This document shows, piece after piece, positions 16,597 to 24,924 of a stretch of 46,727 nucleotides of DNA. Below the pieces are notes generated by a model. The model made no database searches, was not told the origin of the DNA, and saw only the letters and a list, made by a program, of their open reading frames with translations. How positions within the stretch are numbered: position 1 is the stretch's first letter; each line of letters begins with the position of its first letter. The stretch is from the NCBI GenBank assembly GCA_015057635.1, contig SVEB01000120.1:1-46727 (forward strand), read 5' to 3'. The position numbers and the translations under genes are program-made. Source of the DNA: Lachnospiraceae bacterium. Lineage in GTDB: Bacteria > Bacillota > Clostridia > Lachnospirales > Lachnospiraceae.

Positions 16597-18000
16597 ATGA
16601 AGATAAAAGGAGCATTTATGGTTCCGCATCCGCCGATTATCATACCGGAGATTGGAAAAGGACAGGAGAAAGAGATCCAGACAACGATTGATGGATACAA
16701 AAGGGCAGCAAAAGAGATTGTAACATGCAGCCCGGATACGATTGTTTTAGTATCCCCGCACAGCATTATGTATGCAGATTATTTTCATATTTCCCCTGGA
16801 AAATGGGCAAATGGGGACTTGGGAAAGTTTCGGGCTCCACAGGTAGCAATTACCGTGGACTACGATGAGGAACTGGCAGCAGAGATTGGAAAAGAGGCAA
16901 AAGAAAAAGGGATTGCAGCCGGAACATTAGGAGAGCGTGATCCAAGGCTGGATCATGGCTCGCTTGTGCCGCTTTACTTTATCAAGGAGGCATATGGAGG
17001 AAAGATCCCATGCAAAATCATACGAATCGGCCTATCCGGATTTTCATTTGCAGAACATTATAAATTGGGGATGGTCATTCAAAAAGCAGCAGAGAGACTG
17101 CACCGCAATACAGTATTTGTGGCAAGTGGGGATATGTCCCACCGACTGAAAGAGGACGGACCATATGGTTTTAAAAAGGAAGGTCCGGAATATGATGCAA
17201 AATTAATGACATGGATGGAGAAGGCAGATTTTCTTCCTCTCCTTACAGCGGATGAGCAGTTTTGTGAAATCGCAGGAGAGTGTGGACATCGCTCCTTATG
17301 CATGATGGCAGGAGCGCTTGATGGATATGCTGTGAATACGGAAAGAATTTCTTATGAAGGACCGTTTGGAGTTGGATATGGAATATGCAGTTTTTATCCG
17401 GAGAAACCGGATGAGAGCAGACATTTTCTAAAAGAGGCTGAAGAAGAAAAAAGAAGAAAGTTAGAAGAGCGAAAAGCAAATGAGGATGCATATGTAAAGC
17501 TGGCAAGACTTGCATTGGAAACGTATATCACGGAAGGAAAGAAACTAAAGGTAAGCGAAGTTTCGATTAACTTGCCGGATGAGATGATAAAGAAACAGGC
17601 AGGCACTTTTGTATCTTTAAAGAAGGATGGAAGCCTTCGTGGATGTATCGGCACGATTGCCGCGACGAAATCATGCATCGCAGAAGAGATTATTGATAAT
17701 GCGATCAAGGCTGCAGTAAGTGATCCAAGATTTAGTCCGGTAGAAAAGGATGAACTCCAAAGTCTTGTTTACAGTGTGGATGTATTGGGGGAAGCCGAGA
17801 AAATTTCATCAAAAGACGAGCTTGATGTGAAGCGGTATGGCGTGATTGTGACGAAGGGCTATAGACGGGGGCTGCTCCTTCCAAACCTGGATGGCATTGA
17901 TACGGTGGAAGAACAGATTCGTATTGCAAAGCAGAAAGCCGGAATAGAGGAAGAGGAAACCGTAGAGATGGAACGATTTGAAGTAGTAAGACATTACTAA
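16597..18000 (+). CDS. AmmeMemoRadiSam system proteins B and A fused (MEMO + AMMECR1 domains)
   Basis: 467 residues. The start is ATG 16597 because GGGAGGTGG lies 6 bases upstream. Residues 1-265 are a MEMO/class III extradiol dioxygenase-like (LigB) domain with the pocket histidines in MVPHPPIIIPEIG, VLVSPHSIMYADYF, DPRLDHGSLVPLYFI and VASGDMSHRLKEDG. A charged helical linker (about 270-300, rich in Glu, Lys and Arg) joins it to an AMMECR1 domain (about 300-467) showing GTFVSLKKDGSLRGCIGT, AVSDPRFSPV and the LLLPNLDGIDT region. In many genomes A and B are separate or fused and travel with the radical SAM protein, as here. The biochemical role in bacteria is not established to my knowledge. 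Confidence 0.93.
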   Translation: MKIKGAFMVPHPPIIIPEIGKGQEKEIQTTIDGYKRAAKEIVTCSPDTIVLVSPHSIMYADYFHISPGKWANGDLGKFRAPQVAITVDYDEELAAEIGKEAKEKGIAAGTLGERDPRLDHGSLVPLYFIKEAYGGKIPCKIIRIGLSGFSFAEHYKLGMVIQKAAERLHRNTVFVASGDMSHRLKEDGPYGFKKEGPEYDAKLMTWMEKADFLPLLTADEQFCEIAGECGHRSLCMMAGALDGYAVNTERISYEGPFGVGYGICSFYPEKPDESRHFLKEAEEEKRRKLEERKANEDAYVKLARLALETYITEGKKLKVSEVSINLPDEMIKKQAGTFVSLKKDGSLRGCIGTIAATKSCIAEEIIDNAIKAAVSDPRFSPVEKDELQSLVYSVDVLGEAEKISSKDELDVKRYGVIVTKGYRRGLLLPNLDGIDTVEEQIRIAKQKAGIEEEETVEMERFEVVRHY

Positions 18001-18058
18001 GGCATGGAAAATGGATTCTCTAAATAAGCATGAAGGAATAAGATAGGGGGTGCACCTT

Positions 18059-18892
18059 ATGGCAGAAGAAATGATATGTAGGGTATGTATGCACCAATGC
18101 CATTTGAAAGAAGGACAGATTGGAAGATGCAGGGTTAGAAAGAATGAGAATGGGAGAAGTATCTCTATTAACTACGGAAAGATTACCAGTCTTGCGTTGG
18201 ACCCGATTGAAAAAAAGCCACTTCGCTGTTTTTATCCGGGAAGCATGATTCTTTCTGTCGGCAGTTTCGGATGCAATCTGGACTGCCCGTTCTGTCAAAA
18301 TAACTCCATTGCCATGGCAGGAGAAGGTCAGACAGAGTATATAACAATATCTCCTGAACAGCTGGCAAAAGAGGCGGTACGGCTAAAAGAAGATGGGAAT
18401 ATCGGGGTGGCATTTACCTATAATGAGCCGCTTGTCGGATATGAGTTCGTACGGGATACTGCCATTTTGGTTCATAACTATGATATGAAGAATGTAGTAG
18501 TGACAAATGGATCCATCAGTGAGGAGGCGGCAAAGGAATTTCTTCCGTACATTGATGCGTATAACATTGATTTAAAGGGATTCACTGATGAGTACTATAA
18601 AATGTTAGGTGGAAATCTTACCTATGTTAAAGAATTTATCAAGCTTGCGGCAAAGCATTCCCATGTGGAGTTAACTACGCTTATTGTACCGGGAGAAAAC
18701 GATACCATAGAGGAAATCGAGGCGTTGTCAGAGTGGGTGGCTGGTGTGAATCCCGATATACCGCTTCATATTACAAGATTTTTCCCAAGACGAAAGATGA
18801 AAGAAAAGATGCCAACGGATATTGGAAAGCTTTATGAATTACAAAGAACGGCACAGAAGCATTTGAAACATGTATTTGTTGGGAATGTATAA
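18059..18892 (+). CDS. AmmeMemoRadiSam system radical SAM enzyme
   Basis: 277 residues. ATG 18059 is chosen over GTG 18050 because the AGGGGG ribosome site spans 18045-18050. The N-terminal Cys cluster CRVCMHQCHLKEGQIGRC (about residues 7-24) could bind an additional metal centre. The radical SAM motif is CNLDCPFC (CxxxCxxC, about residue 75), holding the 4Fe-4S cluster that cleaves S-adenosylmethionine. AFTYNEPLVGYEF and NVVVTNGSIS are typical of the PflA-like AmrS group. It lies 58 bp after the MEMO-AMMECR1 fusion, so the locus is a complete A, B and radical SAM set in two genes. The substrate is unknown; the pairing predicts that the radical SAM protein modifies or works with the MEMO/AMMECR1 protein. 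Confidence 0.93.
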   Translation: MAEEMICRVCMHQCHLKEGQIGRCRVRKNENGRSISINYGKITSLALDPIEKKPLRCFYPGSMILSVGSFGCNLDCPFCQNNSIAMAGEGQTEYITISPEQLAKEAVRLKEDGNIGVAFTYNEPLVGYEFVRDTAILVHNYDMKNVVVTNGSISEEAAKEFLPYIDAYNIDLKGFTDEYYKMLGGNLTYVKEFIKLAAKHSHVELTTLIVPGENDTIEEIEALSEWVAGVNPDIPLHITRFFPRRKMKEKMPTDIGKLYELQRTAQKHLKHVFVGNV

Positions 18893-19060
18893 GGTGGAGA
18901 AAAGGAAGTAAGTGAAAGAAGCAGTCAAGAAAAAGGGAAAGAGAAAAAAGCAAGAAAAAAGGAAAGAGAAGAAGCAAGAATAGATTGGATTAGAAACTGA
19001 TAGAAGCACAGAGACGGTTTTGATTCGGTGGATTGGGGCTATCTCTGACGGATGAAAATA
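18893..19060 (+). other. Purine-rich spacer after the radical SAM gene
   Basis: 18896-18985 is about 90% A+G with repeated AAGAAAAA and GAAGCAAG words. 18986-19060 is ordinary sequence with no gene. Confidence 0.6.
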
Positions 19061-19110
19061 AGAGGGGAAGGAATATGGCGAGAAATAGAATATTCCTTTC
19101 CCTTTGTTTT
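19061..19110 (+). terminator. Rho-independent terminator of the AmmeMemoRadiSam locus
   Basis: A 13-bp stem with one G-T pair (19063-19075 with 19091-19103), followed by a T-rich tail. The remainder to 19306 shows no gene; AAAGGAGG at 19291-19298 serves the next start. Confidence 0.75.
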
Positions 19111-19306
19111 GTTAAAAAAGTTAGTATATCAATAAAACAACTGGAAAAATAAGGGGCGTTGTGATATGCTGAATTTAGTTGCTTTACATTAGAAATACAA
19201 GTTGAATGAACGGATAACGGACATAAGATTTTAGCTTACCCAACAGTCAGACACCCTAAAAGCAGATGGATAAAAAGCATATCGTAAAATTAAAGGAGGA
19301 TTTTAC

Positions 19307-19831
19307 ATGACCAGTATTGTAAAGACGTATAAGCAGTCAGTACCAAAGATGCGGTTTATTGGAAAGAAATACGGAAATGAAGATCGTGTAGATGGAATGT
19401 ACGGATACCATTGGGGAAAATGGTTTGAGAATGGTTGGTTTGAACGAATAGAAGAAGCTGCGGGCAAGCATAAAGAACTATATCAGGATGGCGATGCATA
19501 TATCGGGCTGATGAAATCTGCAGAAGGACAACCCTTTGAATACTGGATTGGCATGTTTGTAAGTCCGGATATCCAGGCACCGGATGGATTTGAGTATCTG
19601 GATTTTGAAGAAGGAAATCTAGGCGTGAGCTGGATAAAAGGACCGGAGAGTGAAGTTTACTGTAAAGAAGAGGAATGCATGAATAAGATGACAGAACAGG
19701 GAATGGAGCTTACGTCTGACGGAAAGGCAGGAAATCCGCTTTGGTTTTTTGAACGTTATAGCTGTCCTCGATTTACAACACCGGATATAAACGGCGATAT
19801 TATACTGGATATCTGTACATTTGTTAAATAA
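19307..19831 (+). CDS. GyrI-like / effector-binding domain protein
   Basis: 174 residues without any DNA-binding domain. The fold pattern is that of stand-alone GyrI-like small-molecule-binding proteins (related to the C-terminal domain of Rob and BmrR): VPKMRFIGKKYG at the start, the hydrophobic core FEYWIGMFVSPD with DGFEYLDFEEGNLGVSWIKG, and the C-terminal strand DIILDICTFVK. Such proteins bind or hydrolyse amphipathic compounds, or modulate gyrase (SbmC). Ribosome site AAAGGAGG. The next gene starts 34 bp after its stop. Confidence 0.82.
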   Translation: MTSIVKTYKQSVPKMRFIGKKYGNEDRVDGMYGYHWGKWFENGWFERIEEAAGKHKELYQDGDAYIGLMKSAEGQPFEYWIGMFVSPDIQAPDGFEYLDFEEGNLGVSWIKGPESEVYCKEEECMNKMTEQGMELTSDGKAGNPLWFFERYSCPRFTTPDINGDIILDICTFVK

Positions 19832-19865
19832 GAATTGTAGATTGCAAGGTTTGAAAGGAAAGGAA

Positions 19866-20543
19866 GTGATAAAGATAAAGCTTCATGATTCTATTATCAA
19901 GCACTATTTGAAGGATGTATATTTTATTACCGGAACTGCATATGCCAGCAAATCAACGATGGCTGCAATGTTAGCAGAAGAATACGATCTGATTCTCTGC
20001 GGTGAGAACTATCATCTTAGGGTGACAGAACAGATGGCAAAACCGGAAGAGTTTCCGAATCTCTGTTATTTTCAGACCATGTCCGGTTGGAAAGAATTCT
20101 TAAACCGTGCACCGGAAGAATATGAACGATGGATTTATGATGCAGCAGAGGAAGCGGCAGAGTTTGAGATAGCGGAACTGATTCATCTTTCCGGAGGTAG
20201 GAAAGTGATCGTGGATACGAATATCCCTCTTCCTATTTTACATAAAATAGCGGATTATCATCAGGTTGCAGTTATGCTTTCTCCACAGTCCATGTCGGTA
20301 GAGCATTTTTTTGACCGCAAAGATCCGGAAAAACTGTTCTTAAAAGAACAGATTGCAAAATGTGAGGATCCAGAAAAGACAATGAAAAACTATTTGGCGG
20401 GCATTGCAAAGATCAATAGTAAGGAACATTATGCGGAGTATGAAAATAGTGGTTTCTTCACATTGGTCCGAGAAGATGTGAAGAAAGATACAAAGCGGGA
20501 GACGATGGAAAAATTAGCAGAACATTTTGGATTGAAACGATAG
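19866..20543 (+). CDS. P-loop kinase-like protein with degenerate Walker A
   Basis: 225 residues from GTG 19866, chosen for AAAGGAAAGG just upstream; TTG 19821 would overlap the preceding gene. YFITGTAYASKSTMAAMLAEEY (near residue 17) has the shape of a Walker A P-loop, but the second Gly of GxxxxGK(S/T) is Ser (GTAYASKST). Later elements fit a small nucleoside/shikimate-kinase-like fold: GGRKVIVDTNIPLP as strand 3, a helical lid region DRKDPEKLFLKEQIAKC, and LVREDVKKDTKRETMEKL at the end. I do not recognise a named family. It may be a kinase that tolerates the Ser, or a non-catalytic relative. Confidence 0.75.
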   Translation: MIKIKLHDSIIKHYLKDVYFITGTAYASKSTMAAMLAEEYDLILCGENYHLRVTEQMAKPEEFPNLCYFQTMSGWKEFLNRAPEEYERWIYDAAEEAAEFEIAELIHLSGGRKVIVDTNIPLPILHKIADYHQVAVMLSPQSMSVEHFFDRKDPEKLFLKEQIAKCEDPEKTMKNYLAGIAKINSKEHYAEYENSGFFTLVREDVKKDTKRETMEKLAEHFGLKR

Positions 20544-20578
20544 GAAGGATTAGAACGAATTCAGATTTTTATTAGAAG

Positions 20579-20618
20579 TAAAAAGGCATCATACTTAGAA
20601 AGTACGGGGCCTTTTTTC
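20579..20618 (+). terminator. Rho-independent terminator
   Basis: AAAAAGGC (20580-20587) pairs with GCCTTTTT (20609-20616), with a small inner hairpin and a T run. Confidence 0.75.
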
Positions 20619-20724
20619 TATATAATTCAATATTTGAAACAAAAATACAGGGAGTATTTTTATATCATAGAATCCGGAGCATATGCCAAACTATTAAATG
20701 TAGTGATGAAAGGAAGGTTTGGCT

Positions 20725-21099
20725 ATGATGAAAGTTTTTAGATGTAATAATGAAGGAATTGTGATTCCGGTTACCAAATGCTTTACTGATGAGTTTTCGT
20801 TTGAAGGCGTTCATGAGATTACCCCGAATACCACTCCGGCAGCACCTGAAAAGCATATGCCGGTCGTTTCAATAAGCGGTGATACCGTTACCGTTAATGT
20901 TGGAAGCGTATCTCATCCAATGTCAGAGGAACACTCCATCACGACTGTGATTTTAGAAACACAGAATGGAGGACAGTATCATTATCTTCCACACGATGGA
21001 GATCCCGTGGTTCATTTTAAGCTTGCAAATGGTGAGAAGCCACTTGCAGCATATGCATACTGCAATCTGCATGGATTATGGAAAGTAGATATTGATTAA
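20725..21099 (+). CDS. Superoxide reductase (neelaredoxin/desulfoferrodoxin family)
   Basis: 124 residues. Start ATG 20725, with AAAGGAAGG 8 bases upstream. The catalytic Fe(His)4Cys site is fully present: EKHMP, SHPMSEEHS (two His) and YCNLHG (Cys and His), with the active-site Glu-Lys before the first His. The N-terminal FRCNNEGIVIPVTKC has only two of the four Cys of a desulforedoxin centre, so this is effectively a one-iron enzyme. It reduces superoxide to hydrogen peroxide in the cytoplasm of anaerobes, with electrons from rubredoxin or similar carriers. Its neighbours include a hydroxylamine reductase, so a stress-defence context is likely. Confidence 0.92.
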   Translation: MMKVFRCNNEGIVIPVTKCFTDEFSFEGVHEITPNTTPAAPEKHMPVVSISGDTVTVNVGSVSHPMSEEHSITTVILETQNGGQYHYLPHDGDPVVHFKLANGEKPLAAYAYCNLHGLWKVDID

Positions 21100-21184
21100 T
21101 CAAGTAAAGATGGTGCAGTGAAATAAGCCGCAATTACTTATTTTACTGTAATGAGACGATAAAAAAGAAAGCAGGTGGATTACT

Positions 21185-21319
21185 ATGCCAAAAGACAGTC
21201 AACCGGATAACAAACAGGCAAGAAAAGAAAAGGCAAATGGCCAGACTCCAATCACCGAAGAAAATCATCAGAAGAATCCCAATGCGAAGAGAAAATCCAT
21301 TCCGCATAATGATGTCTGA
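21185..21319 (+). CDS. Small hydrophilic protein (44 aa), unknown
   Basis: A short frame with a good AGGTGG ribosome site (about 6 bases before ATG) ending just before a very strong terminator. The product, starting MPKDSQPDNKQARKEK, is rich in Lys, Asn, Gln and Pro and probably unstructured. Position, ribosome site and terminator argue that it is real. It is probably co-transcribed with the superoxide reductase. I do not recognise the family. Confidence 0.6.
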   Translation: MPKDSQPDNKQARKEKANGQTPITEENHQKNPNAKRKSIPHNDV

Positions 21320-21330
21320 TTAAATAAGTT

Positions 21331-21414
21331 GCCCCACTAAAAGCCTATGGATCCCGTAACATTGGAATAACACAATGTTGCAGGATCCATAGGCTTTTAG
21401 TAGGGCAGTTTTTT
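21331..21414 (+). terminator. Very strong rho-independent terminator
   Basis: A 24-base stem with one mismatch (21331-21354 with 21383-21406), an extra inner helix AACATTG/CAATGTT and a six-base T run. Confidence 0.95.
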
Positions 21415-21473
21415 CGCATATTTTCAATGTAATGATACATACTAAGCGAAAATGATAATATGAGGTGATTACG

Positions 21474-23147
21474 ATGGGTAATAATATGGATTTAGAATAT
21501 CCGATGTTCTGTTACCAGTGTGAACAGACAGCAAATGGAAAAGGATGTACCAAGATTGGGGTATGCGGTAAGACACCGGAGATCGCGAATCTTCAGGATC
21601 TTTTAATCTATCAGATTAAAGGAATTAGTTGCTATGCGAAAGAGATTGTAGAAAGAGGACAGAATGTAGACAAGTCCATTGTCAGTTTTGTGGAGAATGT
21701 ATTATTTACCACTCTTACCAATGTTAACTTTGATGCAGATGTTCATGTGGCATTGTTAAGACAGTCCCAGAAGATCAAGGAGGAGTTAAGAAATACAGTA
21801 GGGGAAATTAAGAATCATACAGCCCATGCTACTTACAATCTGCCAGAAACAAAGGCAGAGATGTTACAGGATGCTCCATTGGCAGGCATTATGTACGATC
21901 AGGAGCTGGACCCGGATATTCGTTCTTTAAGACAGACAATCATATACGGTTTAAAAGGTATCAGCGCTTATGGCCATCAGGCAAGAGAACTGGGCTATTA
22001 CAGCGATCAGGTGGATAATTTCTACATTCTTGCGCTAGAGGCGGTTACGGATGATAATCTTTCGGTAGAAGATCTGATCCGGTGGACGATGCGTACCGGT
22101 GAGAATGCAATCGAGGTTATGAAGAAGTTAGATGAGGCCAATACAGAAACGTATAAGAATCCTTCCCCTCATAAAGTCAATGTGCATATTAAAAAAGGCC
22201 CATTTATTATTGTTTCCGGTCATGACTTAAAGGATCTGGAGATGCTTTTAGAGCAGACAAAAGGAAAAGGAATTAATATCTATACCCATGGCGAGATGAT
22301 TCCATGTCACGGTTATCCTGGATTAAAGAAATATCCACATCTTGTCGGCAATTACGGTGGTGCATGGCAGGATCAGCAGAAGGAATTTGATAATATTCCA
22401 GGATGTATTCTGATGACGACAAACTGTCTGATGCGTCCGAGAGATTCCTATAAGGACCGAATTTACAGCACAAATGTAGTTGGCTGGGACGGCGTAAAGC
22501 ATATCGGAAAGAATGAAAAGGGAGAGAAGGATTTTAGTGAGATCATTAATCAAGCTCTTGAATTAGGCGGCTTTAAGGAAGATGAGGAACCACATGAGAT
22601 TTTAGTCGGATTTGGTCATCATGCAACATTAAGTCATGCAGAGCAAATTGTAAATGCAGTAAGAAGTGGAGAGATTCGTCATTTCTTCTTAATTGGCGGC
22701 TGCGATGGTGCAAGACCGGGAAGAAACTATTATACAGAGTTTGCAAAATTAGTACCTCAAGACTGTGTCATCCTGACATTGGCATGTGGAAAATATCGTT
22801 TTAACAAATTAGAGTTTGGAGAAGTAGCAGGGCTTCCAAGACTTCTCGATGTGGGACAGTGTAATGACGTTTATTCCGCAGTTAGAATCGCCACTGCATT
22901 AGCAGATGCATTCGAGACCGATGTGAACGGTCTTCCGCTTACGATGATTGTATCCTGGTATGAGCAGAAAGCGGTTGCCGATCTTTTGGCACTATTATCT
23001 CTTGGTGTTAAGAATATTTATCTTGGACCTGAACTGCCAGCTTTCTTTAGTCCAAATGTATTGCAGTATCTGGTGGATACCTTTGATCTGCATCGAATCA
23101 GCACACCTCAGGATGATATTAAGACATGCTTAAGACAGAATTTATAA
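21474..23147 (+). CDS. hcp: Hydroxylamine reductase / hybrid cluster protein (class I)
   Basis: 557 residues. ATG 21474 is chosen because TGAGGTGA lies 6 bases upstream. The N-terminal cysteines have spacing C-x2-C-x8-C-x5-C (CYQCEQTANGKGC then VC), the class I pattern of anaerobes that binds a 4Fe-4S cluster. Hybrid-cluster ligand regions are present: the His-Glu area around GHDL, TNCLMRP, GGCDGARPGRNYY, TLACGKYRFNK and WYEQKAVADLLALL. The enzyme reduces hydroxylamine to ammonia in vitro, and is thought to handle nitric oxide in vivo. A short inverted repeat (TGTA, 4 bases, TACA, near 21430) lies upstream, but I cannot assign a regulator. A terminator follows. Confidence 0.96.
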   Translation: MGNNMDLEYPMFCYQCEQTANGKGCTKIGVCGKTPEIANLQDLLIYQIKGISCYAKEIVERGQNVDKSIVSFVENVLFTTLTNVNFDADVHVALLRQSQKIKEELRNTVGEIKNHTAHATYNLPETKAEMLQDAPLAGIMYDQELDPDIRSLRQTIIYGLKGISAYGHQARELGYYSDQVDNFYILALEAVTDDNLSVEDLIRWTMRTGENAIEVMKKLDEANTETYKNPSPHKVNVHIKKGPFIIVSGHDLKDLEMLLEQTKGKGINIYTHGEMIPCHGYPGLKKYPHLVGNYGGAWQDQQKEFDNIPGCILMTTNCLMRPRDSYKDRIYSTNVVGWDGVKHIGKNEKGEKDFSEIINQALELGGFKEDEEPHEILVGFGHHATLSHAEQIVNAVRSGEIRHFFLIGGCDGARPGRNYYTEFAKLVPQDCVILTLACGKYRFNKLEFGEVAGLPRLLDVGQCNDVYSAVRIATALADAFETDVNGLPLTMIVSWYEQKAVADLLALLSLGVKNIYLGPELPAFFSPNVLQYLVDTFDLHRISTPQDDIKTCLRQNL

Positions 23148-23295
23148 GTGTGTAAATTTACGAGCAAAAAATAGATGGATAATAAAAACTTGAGAATAAG
23201 CAGATAAGAGACGGACAAACCTGAAATCTAAGAGTTGTTTCATTCAATATACAGTTGTAGTATGGCTTGCTTTAAACGATTGTCATGCTAAAAAG

Positions 23296-23332
23296 ATAAC
23301 GATATTTATGCATGGAATATCGTTATTTTTTT
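23296..23332 (+). terminator. Rho-independent terminator of hcp
   Basis: An 11-bp perfect stem (23296-23306 with 23316-23326), a 9-base loop and a T7 tail. Confidence 0.88.
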
Positions 23333-23384
23333 GTGCCATAGGATTGACAGACAAGGAAATAAAACGAAAGGATGAAGGAGGAGT

Positions 23385-23648
23385 ATGATTGCACTGGCAG
23401 TTGGAACCGCTGTCGGGATGAATACTTATATTGCAAGGCTGAACGGATTAAAAAAAGAGAAAGAAGCGGATGTGATCGCAATTGGGACATGGAGATTTCG
23501 CTTTATCGGAATCAGTTTTCTTCCGATGGTTCCTTCGCTTATATTCCTGGTTTTCTTTCAGGCATTAGGGCAGATTTTATTACCAATTATACTGTGCAAA
23601 AGTGCTATAATGTGGTTAGAAGTTTTACAGATAAAGGAGAATGGATAG
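23385..23648 (+). pseudogene. MATE-family efflux pump remnant
   Basis: An 87-codon frame with a good GGAGG ribosome site. The first half, LAVGTAVGMNTYIARLNGLK, is the loop region after an early helix of MATE (DinF/NorM type) transporters. The second half, SFLPMVPSLIFLVFFQALGQ, matches a much later helix region of the same family. Most of the ~450-residue protein is missing, so this is an internally deleted relic. Its 3' end overlaps the next gene and carries that gene's promoter. Confidence 0.7.
23603..23611 (+). promoter_or_regulatory. Extended -10 promoter of iadA inside the MATE remnant
   Basis: TG-C-TATAAT is a perfect extended -10 element. The -35 region is weak. A predicted start near 23618 would leave a ~30-base leader containing AAAGGAG. 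Confidence 0.6.
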
Positions 23649-23649
23649 C

Positions 23650-24807
23650 ATGATGTTTACATTAATCAGACAGGCCCATGTTTATGCGCCAAAGGACCTT
23701 GGAATTAAGGATGTTTTAATCTGCAATGATAAGATTATCGCGGTGGAAGATTCTGTTACTTTAGATTTTAGTTGGGACGAGCAGATTACAACAATCGATG
23801 GAACCCTAAAATATCTGGTGCCCGGATTTATCGATCAGCATGTACATATTATTGGAGGCGGCGGAGAAGACGGATTTGCAAGCCTGATTCCAGAGATTCA
23901 GATGACGGACTGTATTAAGGCAGGTGTTACGACCGTGGTTGGATTATTAGGGACCGATTCCAATGCCAAAAGCATTCCGGCGCTTGTGGCAAAGACAAAG
24001 GCACTAAAGGAACAGGGAATATCAGCATTCTGCCTGACGGGTTCCTATGCCTATCCAAGCACGACGCTTACTGGATCCGTATCAAAGGATATCGCATTTG
24101 TGGAAGAAATAATAGGTGTTAAGATTGCCATCAGTGATCACCGGTCTTCCAATGTAAGCAAAGAAGAGTTAGCCCGTCTTGCGACCCAGGCACGGACCGC
24201 GGGTCTTTTGGCAGGAAAACCGGGAGTGGTGCATATGCATACCGGAAGAGGAAAGATCGGATACCGGGATGTATTGGAGATTGTAAAAGAAACGGACATC
24301 CCAGTTAGCCAGTTTCGTCCAACCCATGCAGGAACCCAGTTAGAGAGCGCATTCGCATTTGCAGAAGCCGGAGGAATGCTGGATTTTACAAGTGGCAATG
24401 ATACAAAAAGGACGGCACAATTGTTAGCAGAGGTGTTAAAGCAAGTGCAGTCGGACCGGGTCACATTAAGTTCCGATTCCAACGGAAGTTTTCCGATCTG
24501 GAACGATAAGGCAGAAGTAATTGGGATGGGGATCGGAAAGATGACGACACTTTATCAGACAATAAGAGATCTGATCCAGATTGAAAAAGTCCCGATAGAA
24601 ACAGCACTTACCCTGATTACGAAAAATGTTGCAAAAGGGTTGATGCAGTATCCGAAGAAAGGATGCATCGCAAGAGGAAGCGATGCGGATTTGGTGTTAT
24701 TAGATCAGGCACTTACAATTGATTCTGTTATTGCAAAAGGAGTTTGCATGATGAGGGAAAAGCAGATGCTGGCAAAGGACTACTATAACAATCTGTCACG
24801 TGAATGA
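23650..24807 (+). CDS. iadA: Isoaspartyl dipeptidase (beta-aspartyl-peptidase)
   Basis: 385 residues of the amidohydrolase superfamily. ATG 23650 is preferred over 23641 because AAAGGAG at 23633-23639 is too close to 23641. The binuclear zinc site is visible: IDQHVHIIGGGGEDG (HxH, about residue 64), GVKIAISDHRSS with the Lys expected to be carbamylated (about 157), MHTG, FRPTHAG and SSDSNGS with the catalytic Asp. TGSYAYPS is the substrate loop. The enzyme cleaves beta-aspartyl dipeptides released from isomerised proteins. Full length and intact. Confidence 0.94.
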   Translation: MMFTLIRQAHVYAPKDLGIKDVLICNDKIIAVEDSVTLDFSWDEQITTIDGTLKYLVPGFIDQHVHIIGGGGEDGFASLIPEIQMTDCIKAGVTTVVGLLGTDSNAKSIPALVAKTKALKEQGISAFCLTGSYAYPSTTLTGSVSKDIAFVEEIIGVKIAISDHRSSNVSKEELARLATQARTAGLLAGKPGVVHMHTGRGKIGYRDVLEIVKETDIPVSQFRPTHAGTQLESAFAFAEAGGMLDFTSGNDTKRTAQLLAEVLKQVQSDRVTLSSDSNGSFPIWNDKAEVIGMGIGKMTTLYQTIRDLIQIEKVPIETALTLITKNVAKGLMQYPKKGCIARGSDADLVLLDQALTIDSVIAKGVCMMREKQMLAKDYYNNLSRE

Positions 24808-24825
24808 AATTAAACTACAGGTTCA

Positions 24826-24854
24826 ATGACAGCGGCATGGATTTCCATTATACT
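24826..24854 (+). promoter_or_regulatory. Putative sigma-A promoter of the 24925 gene
   Basis: ATGACA, 17 bases, TATACT; five of six bases match consensus in each box, 70 bp before the start. Confidence 0.65.
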
Positions 24855-24924
24855 AATTACAGGCTTTTGAAAATGGGAAGAAGAAATCAGAACGGAAAAA
24901 TAAAGAGAAAAGGGAGGCAGAGGA

